A stretch of DNA of 64,000 nt, taken from positions 124,001-188,000 of the forward strand of contig JAVKFU010000020.1 in NCBI GenBank assembly GCA_040223695.1. The letters run 5' to 3'. The notes beneath the pieces were generated by a model. That model was not told where the DNA came from. It did no database searches and saw nothing but the letters and a program-made list of their open reading frames with translations. The translations under genes and the position numbers were made by a program. Source of the DNA: Deltaproteobacteria bacterium. GTDB lineage: Bacteria > Desulfobacterota_D > UBA1144 > Nemesobacterales > UBA2774. This document shows, in pieces, positions 16,255-25,483 of the stretch. Every line of letters starts with the position of its first letter. The first letter of the stretch is position 1.

Positions 16255-17547
16255 TTACCCGCTCTTTACCCTTACACCGACCGATAGAGCGTGAGCCTCC
16301 AGTTCCTCGCTGTAAGCCAGGTTCATGACCGAGCCTGACAGTTCTTTAAAACCCTTTTTCGAGATCGAAATAACGCTGGGCATCCTGAGAAAATCATAAA
16401 CGCTCAGAGGGGACGAGAACCTGGCCGCTCCCCCTGTAGGCAGAACATGGCTCGGCCCGGCAATGTAGTCTCCGAACGCTTCGGTTGACATGGAGCCCAG
16501 AAAAATTGCCCCCGCGTGCCTGATACTCTTAAGGAGCTTTTTCGGACTCCTTACACATAACTCCAGGTGCTCTGGCGCCACGGCATTAGCGACATCCACA
16601 GCATTATCAAGTGTGCTTACGACGAAAATCCTCCCCCGGCTCCTTACGGATTCTCCGGCAATATCCTTCCTTTTTAGATTTCTCAGCTGTTTTGCCACCT
16701 CTTTTTCCACTTCACGGGCGTGTTTTTTTGAAACGGTCACAAGGATCGGCACCGCCATCTCATCATGCTCCGCCTGGGCCAGAAGGTCGGCCGCAACCCA
16801 GCTTGCGGGCGCGCTCCCGTCTGAAACAATAAGCACCTCGCTCGGCCCCGCAATCATATCTATGTCCACCTCGCCGAATACGAGCTTCTTGGCAATCGTA
16901 ACGTATATATTCCCCGGACCCACTATCTTATCCACTTTAGGCACGGACTCGGTTCCGTATGCGAGGGCCGAGATCGCCTGCGCCCCGCCTATCTTGTAGA
17001 TCGTATCCACGCCGGCTATCTCCGCGGCAACGAGGACGGCCGGATTGATTTCACCCCCCGGACAAGGAGTCACCAGAACAAGCTCCCTCACACCCGCGAC
17101 CCTGGCGGGGATCGCCGTCATAAGCACCGTTGACGGATAAGCCGCCTTTCCTCCGGGCACATAGAGACCGGCCCGGTCGATGGGGCGTATGACCCATCCG
17201 AGCTCATTGCCCAGATCGTCCTTAAAGGTGCCGCCCTCCGGAAGCTTCTTCTTGTGGAACTCCCTTACCCTCTTTGCGGCTCTCAGCAGGTCTCTTCTCA
17301 ACTTCCCCGGTACCAGTGACCCGGCTTTTTCCATTTCCTTCGCGGAAACTATAACCGTTTTCTTAGTGAGCTTTACCCTGTCGAATTTCCTCGAGTATCT
17401 GAATAGAGCCTCGTCCCCGTTTTTCCTTACATCCTCTACAATATCTCTGGCGGATGATTCGAGGCCGGGGTCGCTTAATGAAGAACCCCTCCTCAGATCC
17501 CTGATTTGCCTTTCGAGATTCCCTTTTTTTATTTCGACAATCTTCAT
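16255..17547 (-). CDS. hisD: Histidinol dehydrogenase
   Basis: 430 residues, family-typical. Catalyses the last two oxidations to L-histidine with NAD and zinc. Motifs: GLYVPGGKAAYPSTVLM (NAD site), KIGGAQAISALAYGT, KIVGPGNIYVTIAK, DMIAGPSEVLIV, LLAQAEHDEMA (Zn His) and the late APEHLEL and GPSHVLPTGGAARFSSPL (catalytic His). Start ATG at 17545-17547 with no strong Shine-Dalgarno. First gene of the hisD-hisC unit. Confidence 0.96.
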   Translation of the reverse strand: MKIVEIKKGNLERQIRDLRRGSSLSDPGLESSARDIVEDVRKNGDEALFRYSRKFDRVKLTKKTVIVSAKEMEKAGSLVPGKLRRDLLRAAKRVREFHKKKLPEGGTFKDDLGNELGWVIRPIDRAGLYVPGGKAAYPSTVLMTAIPARVAGVRELVLVTPCPGGEINPAVLVAAEIAGVDTIYKIGGAQAISALAYGTESVPKVDKIVGPGNIYVTIAKKLVFGEVDIDMIAGPSEVLIVSDGSAPASWVAADLLAQAEHDEMAVPILVTVSKKHAREVEKEVAKQLRNLKRKDIAGESVRSRGRIFVVSTLDNAVDVANAVAPEHLELCVRSPKKLLKSIRHAGAIFLGSMSTEAFGDYIAGPSHVLPTGGAARFSSPLSVYDFLRMPSVISISKKGFKELSGSVMNLAYSEELEAHALSVGVRVKSG

Positions 17548-17749
17548 AATGAAAGAGGATTATACATAGGAAAGATGACAATCTAAAGTAAAGTGCTCCC
17601 CGGCGGAACAGCGACTGTTGAAGCTCTGCCGTCCTCAGTGTTTTCTCACCATTTTTCGCCGTATCCGGTACACTAAGCTGACCCGAACGGGAAAAAGAGT
17701 TAAAAATATTACTACTATACGCCCTCTATACGCCCCCGGGCTAGGAATA

Positions 17750-18205
17750 ATGAAGATATACAAACTGAAGAGAGAACAGGTAATTCCCATCACTATTAAC
17801 GAGGCATGGGATTTTTTTTCGAATCCGGGGAACCTTCGGCTTATTACGCCCCCCTGGCTCGGCTTCGCCATAAAATCCGAGCTACCGGAGAAGATATATC
17901 CGGGGATGATCGTGACGTATACGGTTACCCCGTTTATGAATATACCGGTCAATTGGGTAACCGAGATAACTCATATGGAGAGACCAAATCTGTTCGTGGA
18001 CGAGCAGCGTTTCGGTCCCTACAGGATGTGGCATCACGAGCATTTGTTCCGCGAGACTTCAGGCGGCGTGGAAGTTAGGGACCTTATACACTACGCCCTC
18101 CCCCTGGGTTCCCTGGGCAGGATAGCGCATGAGCTCTTTATTAAACGGCAGTTAAACGAGATATTTGAATTCAGGAAACAGTACCTGAAAAAGAAATTCT
18201 GCTAA
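17750..18205 (+). CDS. SRPBCC-fold ligand-binding protein
   Basis: 151-residue START/SRPBCC protein: KREQVIPITINEAWDFFSNPGNL (first strand and helix), TPPWLGFAI, then the beta-sheet with NWVTEITHMERPNLFVDEQ, GPYRMWHHEHLF and the long C-terminal helix HELFIKRQLNEIFEFRKQYL. This fits the YfcH/CoxG-type cyclase/dehydrase-like group seen next to SDR genes in other genomes. The frame is open back to 17618, but the ATG at 17750-17752 begins the conserved fold and has AGGA just upstream. Probably binds a hydrophobic ligand; function not assigned. Confidence 0.75.
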   Translation: MKIYKLKREQVIPITINEAWDFFSNPGNLRLITPPWLGFAIKSELPEKIYPGMIVTYTVTPFMNIPVNWVTEITHMERPNLFVDEQRFGPYRMWHHEHLFRETSGGVEVRDLIHYALPLGSLGRIAHELFIKRQLNEIFEFRKQYLKKKFC

Positions 18206-18258
18206 TCCGAAAAACTGTTTCCAGATCGCTTCCAAAACTAAACCGGCAAGTATCGGAA

Positions 18259-18286
18259 TTGACACGGGAAGCCGGGAAAATATAAT
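18259..18286 (+). promoter_or_regulatory. Consensus sigma-70 promoter giving a near-leaderless message
   Basis: TTGACA (18259-18264), a 16-base spacer and TATAAT (18281-18286): both hexamers are perfect. Transcription should start at about 18293, only 1-3 bases before the ATG at 18295-18297. No Shine-Dalgarno exists, so the next gene is probably translated from a leaderless mRNA. Confidence 0.75.
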
Positions 18287-18294
18287 TTTCTATT

Positions 18295-19581
18295 ATGAAC
18301 GATTCGGTTGTGGACATAAATCAATATAAATACGAGCAGGCCGAAAGGGATATCAGGACCAAGCTTGTCGAATATTCCGAGCGGCCTGAAATACAGTCAC
18401 AATTAGGGGAAGCCTTTTATATATGGAGGGATGACCCGGATTTTCTTCCCGAGGAAGTGACGGAAGATCAGGTTGACGATCTCACATTCGAAAAATTTTT
18501 CGACTGGTTCCTGTATGATTTCAAGCTTCTCGACACGCAGGAGAGAGTAATAGAAAGATACTACAAAAAGGAGCGGGAAAGCCTTTCGGAAACCGAAGAA
18601 TCCATAGTCAGGGACTGGCTCCAAAATTTGTACAGCTTCTTCGAAATCGAAGAAGTCGTAGAGGGCGAAAGCTGCAAGATAAGAGACTTGTTTACGAAAG
18701 AGGTCTTTACAGTCATGGATTCCGCGTCCTCTACAAAGGTAAAACGCTCGGACATTATAGGAGCAAGGCCACTGAGCACGCGAAATCGCTTCTATTTTTC
18801 AGCGGTGATTTCCGTGTACCCGTCCACGTTTAAAAACATAATAATTGATTTCTTCAACAATGAGTTCAAGGAGTACAGAAAATCATTCGGCAACGCCAGA
18901 ACAAAAGAGCAATATATAAAGGACTGGGGATTTCAGATAGGCCATTACCTCGAGGATTTGGTAAACCGTCCCCAATTCGTTACGCCCGAAGGGGACGAAT
19001 TCGTACTTGCTTCGGGATTATACGCCGTCAAAGACAATCAGGAGGTCTTGAGAAGATTAGGGAAAATCAAGTCTCTGCATGAGATAATCGGGAAGGAAGA
19101 AGACATCAAGCTATTTAGCTGGGAAAAGAAAGGGCGGAACGACATATCGGCAACTCTGGAGATTGAGAATGACAGATTGCGAATCGAGTGCTATTCAACA
19201 AGCATGCTCGAGAAAGCCAAAAACAAAATCGAGAAGGAACTAAAGGGACTGGTTCGGCATTTGAACGACACAAAAAAAGAATCCGAGGCATTTATCAGTA
19301 AGAACAAGGATAAAAAGGACCGCCTGAGTAAAATGCCCCCCGGAGCCAGGAATAAAAAAGAAGTGGATGAAACCCTTGACGACTACTACACAAGATGGAT
19401 TGATCAGCCCAACCCTGCGCTTAAAGGAAAGACGCCGAGAGAAGCCGCTAAATCGACCGAGGGGAGAAAGAATCTCATAAATGTGCTGAGCGAGCTCGAA
19501 GCAATATACGACAGTGCGAAAAAACGCGGTGAACCCTACTATAACCTCGACAAGATAAGGAAGAATTTGAATTTAAAGTAA
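18295..19581 (+). CDS. Unrecognised 428-residue cytosolic protein with possible MbcA/ParS-like C-terminal module
   Basis: No signal peptide or membrane helix. The N-terminal half is acidic and helical (YIWRDDPDFLPEEVTEDQVDDLTFEKFFDWFLYDF), then KIRDLFTKEVFTVMDSA and a possible nucleic-acid or fold-binding centre (RFYFSAVISVYPSTF). Residues 300-345 form a charged coiled coil. The C-terminal DYYTRWIDQPNPALKGKTPREAAKSTEGR resembles the DNPALGGKTPREA segment of DUF2384/MbcA-ParS-like domains and SEC-C-associated proteins. The early WRDD-P-F pattern and this tail recur together in uncharacterised proteins. It is a single gene behind a perfect promoter, so it should be well expressed. No function is claimed. 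Confidence 0.75.
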   Translation: MNDSVVDINQYKYEQAERDIRTKLVEYSERPEIQSQLGEAFYIWRDDPDFLPEEVTEDQVDDLTFEKFFDWFLYDFKLLDTQERVIERYYKKERESLSETEESIVRDWLQNLYSFFEIEEVVEGESCKIRDLFTKEVFTVMDSASSTKVKRSDIIGARPLSTRNRFYFSAVISVYPSTFKNIIIDFFNNEFKEYRKSFGNARTKEQYIKDWGFQIGHYLEDLVNRPQFVTPEGDEFVLASGLYAVKDNQEVLRRLGKIKSLHEIIGKEEDIKLFSWEKKGRNDISATLEIENDRLRIECYSTSMLEKAKNKIEKELKGLVRHLNDTKKESEAFISKNKDKKDRLSKMPPGARNKKEVDETLDDYYTRWIDQPNPALKGKTPREAAKSTEGRKNLINVLSELEAIYDSAKKRGEPYYNLDKIRKNLNLK

Positions 19582-19814
19582 AAACCCGACTCGACTCCGG
19601 CCTTCCGTGAAAAGTTTTCGATAAGCATGCGAACGGGTATTTAAGACGCATTATGGATTTCCTTTATGGCGTTCAAAAAAATCTAACTATCTGTAATTAA
19701 GAAGAGCAAATCATATGGACTAGACAAAATACCGTAACAGTGTTCATACTAAAGTATTAGCTTCCATGCATTTTTACATACTATAGTGATATAAAAAGAC
19801 CTACTTAAGTCCGC

Positions 19815-19843
19815 TTGACTGTATATTTACCCATCCCTATAAT
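19815..19843 (+). promoter_or_regulatory. Sigma-70 promoter at the head of the polysaccharide locus
   Basis: TTGACT (19815-19820), 17-base spacer, TATAAT (19838-19843). Start of transcription near 19850, with a GGGAG ribosome site at 19865-19869 and the ATG at 19878. It is the only strong promoter before the FecR-like, Wza and Wzc genes. Confidence 0.7.
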
Positions 19844-19877
19844 ATTAAATACAATCAATAAGAAGGGAGAACTTGTA

Positions 19878-20636
19878 ATGAATAAAATAGTGAATATAAC
19901 GATTGTATTTATTTTAGCGATTTCAATTAGTTATCAGCCAATAGTTACAGCTCATGCGCAAACTTCGCTTGACGCACAGGTCTCGCTTGGGGACATGAAA
20001 ATTTCAGACGAGGTAAAAATAACGCTGGTTGACGGAAGCGAACTGACGCTGAAAGACGAAAGTTATCCCATTTACCCCGACATGATCATAAATACGCTGG
20101 ACAACGGTCGGGCAACATTAATAGTCAAGGGCGGGAAATATGTCATAGAACCCGAATCAGTATTCAAGGTTCAATCAATCGGAGAAGGCTTTACGGGGCT
20201 ATTACTTACCCAGGGGGACGAGGGTGAGGTTTGTTACTGTTTCAACCCGCAAGGCGGTTATCTGGTCGATACGCCTGATGCTGATACAATACCCGCAAAC
20301 GCGAGCGCGGTTCCGGCCGGCATGCCAGAATTTGTGGATGGAAGAACTAACGTTACCGATAGCATAACTTACGCACTCCAGCTGGACGGTTACTCTGACT
20401 TCAAAACGGCGGCAACGAGTCAAACACTGGAGCCGGGAGACGCGGCATCCAATCCCCAGCAGCAAAACCCTTATGAGGCTTTCGAAAATAAATCCGGATG
20501 CTGTACTCCTGCCGCGGCGCCTCTTCTAATACCTGCTGCTGTCGGTGCAGCGGCTGTTACCGGCGCTATAATAGGAGCCACTACGGGTAACGATAACGAC
20601 GGAACTGCGAGTGAAGTTATAAGGTCTGCCGAATAA
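19878..20636 (+). CDS. Secreted FecR-like protein at the head of the polysaccharide cluster
   Basis: 252 residues. A signal peptide (IVNITIVFILAISISYQPIVTAHAQ) is followed by a beta-rich domain, VKITLVDGSELTLKDESYPIYPDMIINTLDNGRATL, resembling FecR-like periplasmic domains in which a short barrel reads -DGS-L-L--G--I--GD-I-T---G-A-L. The C-terminus has a small Cys pair (SGCCTPAAAP) and a Gly/Ala-rich hydrophobic stretch (LLIPAAVGAAAVTGAIIGA), perhaps a membrane anchor. The ATG at 19878 has GGGAG 8 bases upstream; the longer open frame starts inside the -35 hexamer and is discarded. Likely an envelope accessory of polymer export; function unknown. Confidence 0.7.
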   Translation: MNKIVNITIVFILAISISYQPIVTAHAQTSLDAQVSLGDMKISDEVKITLVDGSELTLKDESYPIYPDMIINTLDNGRATLIVKGGKYVIEPESVFKVQSIGEGFTGLLLTQGDEGEVCYCFNPQGGYLVDTPDADTIPANASAVPAGMPEFVDGRTNVTDSITYALQLDGYSDFKTAATSQTLEPGDAASNPQQQNPYEAFENKSGCCTPAAAPLLIPAAVGAAAVTGAIIGATTGNDNDGTASEVIRSAE

Positions 20637-20743
20637 TTACTGCAAATCCGCGATAAAATCGCTATACCGGACTATAAAAGTTATACAACTTGCATATATA
20701 GGCTGTATAATTATAGGATAGTGAAGAAGGGGTCTGTAATTTT

Positions 20744-21736
20744 ATGATCAATCCCAGGTTTATTATATTTGCTTTATTGGCGAGCTTTTTCCTGTACGTT
20801 TCATGCGGGGGCGGGTCTAAGTCCAGCGGTACCTATACCTTACCGCAAGCCCAGAGGACAGTAAACAAGGAAAATGAAGAGCTAAACAGGAAGCTGATTG
20901 AAGAGACGTTCAGCACGAATGTTTCGGATGATTATCTGATCGGCCCGGGGGACCTTTTGGATATTCAGGTGCTCGAAGCCCCGGATCTCGCCACCCAGGC
21001 CAGGGTGAGCAGTCGTAATAATATATCCTTCCCCCTTCTTGGAAAAGTGGAAATAGGCGGTCTTACCTCACAGGAGGCGGAGGAAAGAATCCAAGAGGAA
21101 TTAACGCAAAAGTATATGCACGATCCCCACGTCACAGTTTCAGTTAAGGAATATAGAAGCCAGAGAGTTGCGGTAATAGGCAGCGTAAAGAATCCGGGCA
21201 CTTACGAGCTTCTGGGAAAGGGGAATATTCTCGATGCCCTTGCTCTGGCGGGGGGGTTGAGCCCTGAGGCAAGCGAGATCGCTTACGTCACCCGAAAGAA
21301 CAGTGGCGGAGAAGAGAAATCAGTACAAATAGATCTGGACGAGCTCCTTGATGAAGGAAATACAAGCTTAAATGTGCCCATCCATATGGGTGACGTTGTT
21401 TATGTTCCCGAGGCGGGCGTTATATACGTTGACGGAGCTGTTAAGGAACCCGGAACGTTCCCTCTGGCAGAAGACATGACGATAAGCCAGGCTATCACTG
21501 CGGCCGGCGGTCTCGATAATACGGCCGAAGCCTCGGACGTAAGATTAATAAGGAATGAGGACGGCCAGGTAATTGTGACCCCTGTAGATGTAAAACAGAT
21601 AAAAGAAGGTGCGGCAGCAGATATAATATTAGAAGATCAGGATGTCGTCGTTGTCGGAAAAAATACGATAAAGAGCTTCTTTGATGCTATAAAACTGGGG
21701 TTATTCTTCCCGCCGTTCAGCGTAGGGGTACAGTAA
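20744..21736 (+). CDS. Wza-type polysaccharide export lipoprotein
   Basis: 330 residues. Lipoprotein signal with Cys21 in LYVSC. Poly_export domain at about 65-140 (DDYLIGPGDLLDIQVLE, SFPLLGKVEIGGLT), then two SLBB domains (VAVIGSVKNPGTYELLGKGN; IYVDGAVKEPGTFPLAEDMT), each followed by an ALAGGL/TAAGGL turn. This family forms the outer-membrane channel for capsule or exopolysaccharide. It sits just before the Wzc homologue, as in many Wzx/Wzy-type loci. A TATAAT at 20706-20711 may give it its own promoter, but no good -35 is present. Confidence 0.92.
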   Translation: MINPRFIIFALLASFFLYVSCGGGSKSSGTYTLPQAQRTVNKENEELNRKLIEETFSTNVSDDYLIGPGDLLDIQVLEAPDLATQARVSSRNNISFPLLGKVEIGGLTSQEAEERIQEELTQKYMHDPHVTVSVKEYRSQRVAVIGSVKNPGTYELLGKGNILDALALAGGLSPEASEIAYVTRKNSGGEEKSVQIDLDELLDEGNTSLNVPIHMGDVVYVPEAGVIYVDGAVKEPGTFPLAEDMTISQAITAAGGLDNTAEASDVRLIRNEDGQVIVTPVDVKQIKEGAAADIILEDQDVVVVGKNTIKSFFDAIKLGLFFPPFSVGVQ

Positions 21737-21765
21737 ATACAGGACACGTAAAAGAAATTATAAAC

Positions 21766-24129
21766 ATGGAAAATAACGGCAAAGATAATATCAATGGAGA
21801 GAATAATGGAAGGGATCTGGTTCCGGAAAACGAGAAGAGATCCTTAAAGGGCTATTATCCGCAGGCGCCCGAAATATTAAACGCGTACCCCATAGATGAC
21901 GAATCAAGTATCCGCAGATACCTCGATGTAGTCTTAAGACGCAAAAAAATAATAATTACTTTTTTCGTCATAGTTTTATTTACAACCCTGATAGGAACAC
22001 TCTTATCCGAGCCCGTCTATAAAGCGACGGCAAAATTAGAAATATCTCTCGAAAACCCCAAAGTTGTGAATTTCGATCAGGTTGTCGAGCTCGAGACCGA
22101 ATCAGCAGAATTCTATGAAACACAATATCTGCTTCTCAAGAGTAACTCCCTTGCAAAAAAGGTAGTAGAAAAGCTCAATCTGCAGGAGCATCCTGAATTT
22201 AACTCGGAAAAAAAGAATCCGAGCATATTGTCGCGCATCACATCGGGATTCACGAATCTAATCGGCAATTCCATAAGCGGTGTAAAGAACCTGATAGTCA
22301 GGCCTTCTGATACCGACGATACTGAATTTGACGAAGAATTCCAGAGAAAGAACAAGGAGAACAATCTTGCCAGGGCGTTCGTAGGGGGTCTTGAAATATC
22401 CCCCGTAGGCAATTCGCGCCTGGTGGATGTAAGTTATGAATCTCATGACCGAAGGCTCGCGGCGGACGCAGTAAACACGTTGGCGGACTCGTTTATCGAG
22501 TGGCTTCTCAACAGGAAACTGGATGCAACCAAAAAGGGCAGGGATTTTTTAAGGAAGCAGATCGAACAAGCCCAGATCAATCTTGAGACATCCGAAGAAA
22601 AACTCAATGAATTCGCTAAAAGCAATGACATAGTTTCACTCGATGAAAAAATGAATATTACGTATCATACATTCTCCGAGCTCAACGACGCGCTGGCGAA
22701 GTCGGAAACGCAAAGATTGGAAAAAGAATCCCTCTACAAGCATGTACTGAACGGCAATATTGAATCACTTCCTATGGTTTTGAACGATTCCTATATCCAG
22801 GACCTTAAATCCGAACACGCCAGGGCTAAATCCGAATACAGTCAGTTAAGCGCTACTTTCAAAGCGGGATATCCGAAAGTAAAGGAAATGGGGGCCAGGG
22901 TCGGGGAGCTGCAAAAAAAGATAGACGAGGCGGAAAATAGCATCGCCGCTTCAATAAAATCCGACTATGAAGCCGCCATGAAAAAAGAGGAAACACTCAG
23001 GGAAAGCTACGAAAAGCAAAAGACGCTCGCTTCGGCGCTTAATGATAAATCAATTCAGTACAACATCCTCCAGCGTGAGGTGGATTCAAACGAAACCATA
23101 TACAACACACTGCTGCAGAGACTAAAGGAAACAGAAGTTTCATCGGCAATTAAAGCGAGCAATATTCAGATTGTGGACTATGCGGCGGTACCCCTCTTCC
23201 CATACAAGCCGAACGTAACGCTGAACTTGCTGTTTGCCTGCATAATAGGCCTGGGCGGAGGCGTATTCCTGGCATTCTTTATGGAATACTTTGATAATAC
23301 GATAAAAACAGCCGAAGATGTGCGTGACAAGTTAAAATACCCCGTTCTGGGGGGCGTCTTTGAATCCAAAGAGGCGGATAGTCTCGCCTCGCCTGTCGAG
23401 AAATCGTTCCTGCTCGACCCCAGATCTCACATTGCCGAGGCATTCAGGACAATAAGGACTTCTCTTCTGCTCTCGGTTCCCGGAAAGCCCCCACGTACTA
23501 TTCTGATTACCAGCTGCTTCCCGGCAGAGGGAAAAACCACCGTGTCGATAAATCTCGCTTCTTCTTTCGCTCAGGCCGGAAGCAAGGTTCTGCTGCTCGA
23601 AGCCGACCTGCGTCGTCCGAGGATCGGAACCGTGCTCGGAAACAACGGTAACGGATTAAGCAGTTATTTAACCGGCAATGCGAATCTGGCGGATGTTATT
23701 TCCCACGGCGAGACAGCCAATCTATTCGTGTTACCCGTGGGGCCCGTGCCTATTAACCCCGCAGAGCTTCTGGGTTCGGATATTATGAGAAATCTGATGG
23801 ATGAATTAAAAGAAGAATACGACTATATAATAGTTGACGGTCCCCCTGCTCTCGGGTTTGTCGATGCTCATATAATTTCAAATATCGTGGACGGCGTGGC
23901 TGTGGTTGTAAGGGCCGGGAAGACACCCCGAAATTCGATTAGAGAGCTTATAGACAGGTTGTGGAACCTTAAGGCCAATTTCCTCGGAGTAATAGTGAAC
24001 GGAATCGAGTTGAATCAAAAAAGCTATTATTATCAATCCTACAACTATTATTACGGGGACGGCGAGGAGCAGAAAAAACTTACTACAGCAAAATCCGATG
24101 AGGACAACCATCCTGGCACATCCGGATAA
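21766..24129 (+). CDS. Wzc-type chain-length determinant and tyrosine autokinase
   Basis: 787 residues. An N-terminal Wzz domain with membrane helix at about 60-82, a long periplasmic coiled coil (about 250-450), a second helix at about 482-506 (LNLLFACIIGLGGGVFLAFF), then a cytosolic BY-kinase: Walker A PAEGKTTVS, Walker A' LLLEADLRRPRIG, Walker B DYIIVDGPPALG. The C-terminal tail has the autophosphorylated Tyr cluster (KSYYYQSYNYYYGDGE). It pairs with the Wza homologue 30 bases upstream to polymerise and export a high-molecular-weight polysaccharide. Confidence 0.95.
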   Translation: MENNGKDNINGENNGRDLVPENEKRSLKGYYPQAPEILNAYPIDDESSIRRYLDVVLRRKKIIITFFVIVLFTTLIGTLLSEPVYKATAKLEISLENPKVVNFDQVVELETESAEFYETQYLLLKSNSLAKKVVEKLNLQEHPEFNSEKKNPSILSRITSGFTNLIGNSISGVKNLIVRPSDTDDTEFDEEFQRKNKENNLARAFVGGLEISPVGNSRLVDVSYESHDRRLAADAVNTLADSFIEWLLNRKLDATKKGRDFLRKQIEQAQINLETSEEKLNEFAKSNDIVSLDEKMNITYHTFSELNDALAKSETQRLEKESLYKHVLNGNIESLPMVLNDSYIQDLKSEHARAKSEYSQLSATFKAGYPKVKEMGARVGELQKKIDEAENSIAASIKSDYEAAMKKEETLRESYEKQKTLASALNDKSIQYNILQREVDSNETIYNTLLQRLKETEVSSAIKASNIQIVDYAAVPLFPYKPNVTLNLLFACIIGLGGGVFLAFFMEYFDNTIKTAEDVRDKLKYPVLGGVFESKEADSLASPVEKSFLLDPRSHIAEAFRTIRTSLLLSVPGKPPRTILITSCFPAEGKTTVSINLASSFAQAGSKVLLLEADLRRPRIGTVLGNNGNGLSSYLTGNANLADVISHGETANLFVLPVGPVPINPAELLGSDIMRNLMDELKEEYDYIIVDGPPALGFVDAHIISNIVDGVAVVVRAGKTPRNSIRELIDRLWNLKANFLGVIVNGIELNQKSYYYQSYNYYYGDGEEQKKLTTAKSDEDNHPGTSG

Positions 24130-24234
24130 TCCTCGTAAAATTTTAATGTGAAGCCCCGCTTTCAGGGAATTCATTATTTTCAGTCAACTTTTTGTGTATT
24201 ATATAACATTCGATTTTGTTATACCATTTGCTAA

Positions 24235-25461
24235 ATGATACTCAATTTAGATTCCAGGCTGTCCCGCTATACGGCACTCCTCCTGACAATAGCAATCACC
24301 TTTGTATTGGTATGGAACTCGGCAAAAAGCTGGATCTCATACGAATATGCGAGCGACCCCCCTCCCGGGGGCCTGAAAAAAGCCATCTCCATCGAGGAGG
24401 AAAATGCGGATCTCTATTTCCTCCTCGGTCAGTATTACGATATATATGATTTTACAGCGCCGCGTGAGAAGGCCTACTCGCTATACAAGAAAGCTCTCAG
24501 GCTTAACCCGTTTAATTATAATTACTGGTTCTTCCTAGCGCGATTCCTCGGAAAGGAAGGCAGGAGGGATGAGGCGGTCTTCGCTCTTGAGCAGGCAACC
24601 CGGCTCTCTCCGGGAGTTGTATCGCTCAGGTGGGGTGCCGGTATGCTGGCCTCGGAGCTCGGGGGGAAAGAACTCCTCCTCGACAACCTGCGGCCGGTCA
24701 TCGCAAATGACCCGCAAAGGCGGACAAAGGCTTTTACCGTCCTCTGGCAGACTCTGAGAAACGGCGAAGAGATACTGAATATAATTCCCGACAAAGTTCT
24801 TCCCCAGTATGTGCATTTCCTAATTGGCACGAAAAGGGTAAGTGAGGCCGCTGAGGCTTGGGGAAAACTATCGAGCACAGGGGGGGAGATACCCGAAAGC
24901 TTATTTCTCCGATATGTCGGTTTTTTAATTTCCGAAAACGAGTTACCGGCTGCAAAAGAGGCATGGACCGGCAGGTTGGGGAACTGGAGCGGAATCTGGA
25001 ACGGGGACTTCGAAAATAAAATTCTGGACGGTGGCTTTGACTGGAGAATAAGGAGTGTGGACGGGTCGAAGATAACACAGGGTACTAAAAACGCAAAAGA
25101 TAATCTGATTAAAATAGAGTTCGACGGTGAGCACAATGTCGATTTCAGGCATTTAAGCCAGGTCGTACCCGTAGAAGAGAATAGTAAATATAAACTGAGC
25201 TCGTTAATGAAAACCGAGTATATATCGACAGGCAACGGGCTTTTCTGGCAGGTCTATTGTCTAAACGGCAAGGACTTATCCTCGGAGTCGGAACATCTCA
25301 GGGGTACTTCCGATTTCAGATGGGTGAACCTGTCATTTGAAACCCCTCGAGGCTGTAGTTCGGTCGTAGTGCGGCTTAGGCGGGAAAAAAGCAATAAAAT
25401 TGATAATAAAATTTCAGGAACCGTGTGGATCGACAAGGTAGTATTGGAAAAAGAGCTATAG
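24235..25461 (+). CDS. TPR-repeat protein of the polysaccharide locus
   Basis: 408 residues. One N-terminal membrane helix (YTALLLTIAITFVLVWN) suggests an inner-membrane anchor with the rest outside. TPR-like helices follow (ADLYFLLGQYYDIYDF, AYSLYKKALRLNPFNYNYWF, DEAVFALEQATRLSPG). The last 150 residues are a beta-rich, CBM-like sandwich (FDWRIRSVDGSKITQG, LSQVVPVEENSKYKLSS, RGCSSVVVRLRREKSN). It precedes an O-antigen ligase homologue by 22 bases; such TPR proteins are often partners of ligases or polymerases. No Shine-Dalgarno at the ATG. Confidence 0.75.
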   Translation: MILNLDSRLSRYTALLLTIAITFVLVWNSAKSWISYEYASDPPPGGLKKAISIEEENADLYFLLGQYYDIYDFTAPREKAYSLYKKALRLNPFNYNYWFFLARFLGKEGRRDEAVFALEQATRLSPGVVSLRWGAGMLASELGGKELLLDNLRPVIANDPQRRTKAFTVLWQTLRNGEEILNIIPDKVLPQYVHFLIGTKRVSEAAEAWGKLSSTGGEIPESLFLRYVGFLISENELPAAKEAWTGRLGNWSGIWNGDFENKILDGGFDWRIRSVDGSKITQGTKNAKDNLIKIEFDGEHNVDFRHLSQVVPVEENSKYKLSSLMKTEYISTGNGLFWQVYCLNGKDLSSESEHLRGTSDFRWVNLSFETPRGCSSVVVRLRREKSNKIDNKISGTVWIDKVVLEKEL

Positions 25462-25483
25462 CTGGCTCCAAACATTTTAGCAG

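Noticed and set aside
19635-19650. Possible sigma-54 site GGGTATTTAAGACGCA before the first polysaccharide gene
   Set aside because: -12 part (ACGCA) is poor, and a strong sigma-70 promoter lies closer to the gene.
19815-19877. N-terminal extension of the FecR-like gene from a TTG at 19815
   Set aside because: That TTG is the -35 hexamer of the promoter; the ATG at 19878 has a proper ribosome site and starts the signal peptide.
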